Shown: positions 33,707 through 36,720 of the stretch, in pieces
How the letters are laid out: every line of letters starts with the position of its first letter
Position numbering within the stretch: the first letter of the stretch is position 1
NCBI GenBank assembly: GCA_900539345.1
Contig: UQBS01000028.1
Location: forward strand, 1-36,720
Source: an uncultured Coriobacteriaceae bacterium
GTDB taxonomy: Bacteria > Actinomycetota > Coriobacteriia > Coriobacteriales > UMGS124
Direction of reading: 5' to 3'
Length of the DNA: 36,720 bases
The notes under the pieces: model-generated
The model's input: only the letters and a program-made list of their open reading frames with translations
Databases searched by the model: none
What the model was told of the DNA's origin: nothing
Translations under genes and position numbers: made by a program

Positions 33707-35950
33707 CTAGTCCTGATTCTCCTCGGGTGCGAGACCGATGAGCGTGCCGGAGGAGTCGCGGACGGCACGAAGGCCGATGCCTCGATCCGTGCCGTCACTG
33801 TACGTGAAGACGTTGCCTACGGCCTCACCCTTTGCGTCCTTTGTCATGGACTTCACGTCGGTGAAGTTGCTTACGACTTGAGGCTCAGTGTTTGAGCCTG
33901 AAGGATTGGTATAGGTGACGGCACCGCTTTGGGGGTTGTAGGACAGGCCGAACTTGGCATAAGGCTCAAATAGGCTGATGAGCTCGGCGGTGCTGGTCTC
34001 GGACATCTCTGATTCATCGGTGGCTTGTTCGGCTGCGGCATCCAGGCTGGTCTCCTCAGTTGCTAGGCCACCTGCCTGCTGAGGAACGAATGTGTTCCAG
34101 GAGGTCACGGGGACGGTGCCGTTTACGACGTCGTCATCCAAGGTGGGTGAGATATCCAGGCCGGTGGGCTTGTTGCTTACCTTGTCATAGGCAACTACCA
34201 GGTCGACGGCATCGATCCCCGTGTTCTTGCCATGCATGTAGTCGCCCTCGCCGGAGGCAATGAGTGTGCCGCTCTGCGGGTCGTAGATGGCATGGACTGC
34301 CTGGCCCTTGTAGGTTATGGCGAGAGTGTTTTGCGCCGTGCCCTCGTCGTAGGCTTCGGTTGCGATTTCCCAATCGAGCCCGAAGCCTTTCAGCGTGTCG
34401 AGGAAGGTGGCCACTTTGCTTGCTTGTAGATTTCCTTCGGATGTGACTTCGACCGTCGTGGAGTCGTCGCTTGCTGCGACGCTCGTGATGAGGTAATTGT
34501 CAATGACCTGCGAGGCGGAAGCTGAACCACCGTAGGGGATTTCGACGCCCGTCGCTTCTTCATCCGTGCTGGTAGCGGTGTCACCCGATTGGGCGGCGCC
34601 ATCTATTGAAAAGCGACCCTCCACGGCTTCGGTGCCAATCTGGTCAGCGGTGTCTTCTGTTGCGCTCGAGAGGGGAATCCCGTTTGCCACTTCCATGGTC
34701 GCAACGTCCTCGTCGGTAGAACTCTCGATGTCGGCGGGGTTGAACGTGTACTGATAGACTGAGCCGCCGTTGGGCAGGCCCCAGCACGTCGTGCTGGCGA
34801 AAGCTGCCGGCACACCAACGATAAGCAGGGACGATGCAATAAAAGCCGCACAGGTTGTCTTCCTGATGTTCATGATTGCCACGATTCTCTCTTCGATGGC
34901 GGTCTTGTTAAAGGCGCTGCACAGTGTGAGCGGTGTCAGACCGCTTTTGGATTCTTCCATTGAAATGAGGGCGCGCGCATAGCGGGCCCGGGTGGTGCCT
35001 GGGTCGTTGCGGCCGAGCAGGCGAACGACCGCCTCGTCGCAGGCAAGCTCGATGTCGCGCATGGCCAGGACCCACATAATCCAGGCCATGGGGTTGAACC
35101 AGTGCAGGCACACCGCTGCTGCCAGCGCGAACTTAAGCGCCACGTCGTGCCTGCGCACATGGCACAGTTCATGCGCTAGCACAAAGCGTGCCTGGGCATC
35201 GTCCATGACCTCGGCGTGCAGGCAGGTTTTGGGGATAAGCACTACGGGATGCAGCACCCCATAGGTAAGGGGAACAGGGATCTCGTCGGATTGCCGTAGC
35301 TCAACGACTTGCAGCGCGCCCGTTTCCTTGCACGCTTCGCTGAAGAGGGCAAGCGTTCGCTCGTCAGTCACGGGGAGTGAGGAGGCAAAGCGGTTTTTGC
35401 TGCGCAGGTAGGAGAGGACAAATCCGCTTGCGCAGATGGCGGTCCCTGCCGCCCAAAGGACGTTCCAAGGGACGGCGGGCAGTTCCTGCGATTCCGGTTT
35501 GACCGGCGTGTCTGCCTGGACGTTTGCTGTTGCCGAGCTATTCCGTGCGGTTGAGCTGGGCGCGGACTCTGAGGCAGTTGCCGTACTACCTTGCATTGCC
35601 GCATCGTCGCCCATTGCCGCCGTGGCCTCAGATGCCGTACTACCTGATGCCTGGGTGCGTGCGTTTGTGTCGCTTGTTGATTCCGGAGCTGCCGTACTAC
35701 CGGTATCTGCCTGGCCAAACAGCGTGCCGACTTTCTCAGCCACAGCTTGGGCAGGCTTTTCGAGCAGCGAGTAGGCGTTGACGGGCATGGGCATGGCGAC
35801 GGGCACAAGCAGTCGCAGAGCCACGAGCGTCCACAGTACCACGAACGTCGTCTTGGGCAGGCGCTTGAGCAGCAAGGCCCGTGCCACTACAACGGCGAGC
35901 GCCATGGCGGCGCCGGTGAGGCTCATGGAAAGCAAATCGACTGTCAGCAT
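33707..35950 (-). CDS. BlaR1/MecR1-like M56 membrane metalloprotease with unusual sensor domain
   Basis: The 747-residue membrane protein pairs with the BlaI-type repressor upstream. The N-terminal membrane helices (about 1-60) are followed by an extracytoplasmic Ser/Thr/Ala-rich segment (about 75-155), another helix and the cytoplasmic M56 zinc protease with HELCH at 260-264 and a downstream ACDEA. A last helix at about 365-385 leads to a 360-residue extracytoplasmic domain. That domain lacks the penicillin-binding motifs SxxK, SxN and KTG expected in BlaR1 or MecR1. It is acidic and beta-like, with repeated SGTLI and YDPQSG/YNPQSG units that look like small exported beta modules. The signal is therefore probably not a beta-lactam. 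Confidence 0.85.
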   Translation of the reverse strand: MLTVDLLSMSLTGAAMALAVVVARALLLKRLPKTTFVVLWTLVALRLLVPVAMPMPVNAYSLLEKPAQAVAEKVGTLFGQADTGSTAAPESTSDTNARTQASGSTASEATAAMGDDAAMQGSTATASESAPSSTARNSSATANVQADTPVKPESQELPAVPWNVLWAAGTAICASGFVLSYLRSKNRFASSLPVTDERTLALFSEACKETGALQVVELRQSDEIPVPLTYGVLHPVVLIPKTCLHAEVMDDAQARFVLAHELCHVRRHDVALKFALAAAVCLHWFNPMAWIMWVLAMRDIELACDEAVVRLLGRNDPGTTRARYARALISMEESKSGLTPLTLCSAFNKTAIEERIVAIMNIRKTTCAAFIASSLLIVGVPAAFASTTCWGLPNGGSVYQYTFNPADIESSTDEDVATMEVANGIPLSSATEDTADQIGTEAVEGRFSIDGAAQSGDTATSTDEEATGVEIPYGGSASASQVIDNYLITSVAASDDSTTVEVTSEGNLQASKVATFLDTLKGFGLDWEIATEAYDEGTAQNTLAITYKGQAVHAIYDPQSGTLIASGEGDYMHGKNTGIDAVDLVVAYDKVSNKPTGLDISPTLDDDVVNGTVPVTSWNTFVPQQAGGLATEETSLDAAAEQATDESEMSETSTAELISLFEPYAKFGLSYNPQSGAVTYTNPSGSNTEPQVVSNFTDVKSMTKDAKGEAVGNVFTYSDGTDRGIGLRAVRDSSGTLIGLAPEENQD

Positions 35951-35977
35951 GTCTGTCTCCCGTCTTCTGCCCGCAGG

Positions 35978-36337
35978 CTACTCGAGTTCGTCGACAATGC
36001 GCTTGAGCTTGTCGATCTCTTCGCGGGAGAGCTTCTGATGATTGAGAAGCGCCGCTACCAGGCCGCTTGCCGAGCCGTCAAATACCTTGTTGATGAGCTC
36101 GTCGGCCTGAGCCTGTTGTACCTCCTCTTTGGGGATGATCGCGCTGCACATGAAATGGGGTTCGGTTCGCTCTATGGCGCCCTTCTCGATGCAGCGCTTG
36201 ATGATGGTGCGCGTCGTGTTGACGTTCCAGCCAACCTCGTCCTTGAGCACTTCGCACACGTGCTTGGCGGTGCAGGGCCCCTCGCGCCAAAGCACGTCCA
36301 TAACCTTGAGCTCGGAGTCGAATAGCTGAACCTCCAT
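35978..36337 (-). CDS. BlaI/MecI/CopY-family transcriptional repressor
   Basis: The 119-residue winged-helix repressor has the family pattern FDSELKVMDVLWREGPCTAKHVCEVL, then a recognition helix VNTTRTIIKRCIEKGAI. The C-terminal dimerisation helix is SREEIDKLKRIVDELE. It is cleaved by a BlaR1-type partner in related systems. It is co-transcribed with the M56 gene 27 bp downstream. Its promoter contains the operator TACTACTGCAGTAGTA. No beta-lactamase or PBP target is in the window. Confidence 0.92.
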   Translation of the reverse strand: MEVQLFDSELKVMDVLWREGPCTAKHVCEVLKDEVGWNVNTTRTIIKRCIEKGAIERTEPHFMCSAIIPKEEVQQAQADELINKVFDGSASGLVAALLNHQKLSREEIDKLKRIVDELE

Positions 36338-36367
36338 GACGCGAACCTTTCTCTTACGCTTATTTGA

Positions 36368-36423
36368 TACGACTACGGTAGTACGGCATCAAAAATACTA
36401 CTGCAGTAGTACATAAGAATCAA
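36368..36423 (-). promoter_or_regulatory. BlaI-type operators in the promoter of the blaI-blaR1 operon
   Basis: On the minus strand, TTGATT (36423-36418) and TAGTAT (36400-36395) are 17 bp apart. The perfect palindrome TACTACTGCAGTAGTA at 36396-36411 lies in the spacer and overlaps the -10. A shorter related site ACTACGGTAGT lies at 36372-36382, around the start of transcription. Both resemble the TACTACA/TGTAGTA sites of BlaI and MecI, so the pair is likely autorepressed. Confidence 0.75.
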
Positions 36424-36445
36424 GTGGGGATTTTCGTATAAATGA

Positions 36446-36483
36446 AGACGCCGGTGCCGAAGCTGTATTCGACACCGGTGTCT
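36446..36483. repeat. Inverted repeat between divergent promoters
   Basis: AGACGCCGGTG and CACCGGTGTCT pair with one mismatch, and an inner CGA/TCG extends the stem. It lies between the blaI promoter and the ATPase leader, so it does not end an obvious gene. It may be a DNA-level protein site. Confidence 0.4.
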
Positions 36484-36526
36484 GTACGGATGCAATGCAA
36501 ATGAAGTCCGTTCCAGACTCTATTTG

Positions 36527-36571
36527 CCAATTCGTGTAGTATTTTGGCTGTAGAATTTTCCAATTCGTGTA
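36527..36571. promoter_or_regulatory. Direct repeats in the leader of the AAA ATPase gene
   Basis: CCAATTCGTGTA occurs at 36527-36538 and 36560-36571, 33 bp apart (about three helical turns), with TAGAAT between them as a possible -10. The second copy ends at the ribosome site. The layout suggests a repressor-bound promoter. Confidence 0.45.
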
Positions 36572-36583
36572 AAGGAGGTCTGC

Positions 36584-36720
36584 ATGTTGCGTCGCAAGGT
36601 CACTGTGCGTCTTTTGGAGTGGAAGCGAATCTCGCATAAGGCCCTTCTCGTCACGGGGGCGCGCCAGATTGGCAAAAGCTATGCCATACGTGACTTCGGC
36701 CGCTCGAACTATGGGGTCTA
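36584..36720 (+). CDS. AAA-type ATPase, N-terminal fragment (DUF4143 family likely)
   Basis: The gene runs off the window after 45 codons. The start MLRRKVTVRLLEWK has AAAGGAGG upstream. The Walker A motif is VTGARQIGKSYAIRDFG, which matches predicted AAA ATPases with a C-terminal DUF4143 domain. Their role is poorly defined. Only the first part of the ATP-binding domain is visible. Confidence 0.7.
   Translation, partial: MLRRKVTVRLLEWKRISHKALLVTGARQIGKSYAIRDFGRSNYGV

Noticed and set aside
33707..35950. Calling this gene blaR1 with beta-lactam sensing
   Set aside because: No penicillin-binding motifs in the extracytoplasmic part and no beta-lactamase nearby, so only the family-level call is supported.
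36398..36637. A 79-codon minus-strand frame near the right end
   Set aside because: It overlaps the blaI promoter and operator and the start of the AAA ATPase gene. No ribosome site was seen.

Overview
The window is high-GC DNA with dense, operon-organised genes. It most likely comes from the class Coriobacteriia (Actinomycetota), perhaps Eggerthellaceae, although this is an inference from gene content alone. The clues are two Tat-exported flavoprotein reductases next to a LuxR regulator that carries a membrane domain, a fused AccD-AccA carboxyltransferase, a SufCBDSU iron-sulfur operon, and a split HMA protein plus zinc/cadmium ATPase. No rRNA, tRNA, CRISPR array, transposase or integrase was seen.

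Layout. Positions 1-8300 hold a Na/Pi symporter behind a Pho-box-like promoter, a membrane-bound LuxR regulator on the minus strand, and two periplasmic flavoprotein reductases on the plus strand. Positions 8660-13400 hold a secreted cell-wall-binding cysteine peptidase and a metal-efflux operon (HMA protein then P1B ATPase, both minus) with a near-consensus promoter and an ArsR/SmtB-like operator. Positions 13500-14620 hold an AT-richer pair of unknown genes, one with a Tat signal, followed by proC. Positions 16040-26960 are one long minus-strand fatty-acid synthesis operon: marR-fabH-acpP-fabK-fabD-fabG-fabF-accB-fabZ-accC-accDA-degV. This is the gene order of the streptococcal fab cluster, with accD and accA fused and a DegV/FakB-type fatty-acid-binding protein at the end. 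Positions 27248-32385 are the plus-strand sufC-B-D-S-U operon. The window ends with an HD-domain hydrolase, a BlaI/BlaR1-type repressor and sensor-protease pair whose sensor domain is not penicillin-binding, and the start of an AAA ATPase gene.

The most unusual content is between genes. Seven long hairpins (H1-H7) lie 3' of genes on both strands, always in the same orientation relative to the upstream gene. They share an inner core (GTCCTCGCCGC ... GCGGCTGCGGA in six copies, diverged in H7), while the outer arms differ completely in sequence from copy to copy yet stay complementary within each copy. A second family, built around TGTACTGGA(C)GTACATGAG, forms a 108-bp tandem array between the two reductase genes and recurs in the leader of fabZ, again in sense orientation. 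Together they look like structured, transcribed 3'-end or intercistronic RNA elements rather than random palindromes. I do not recognise either as a named family.
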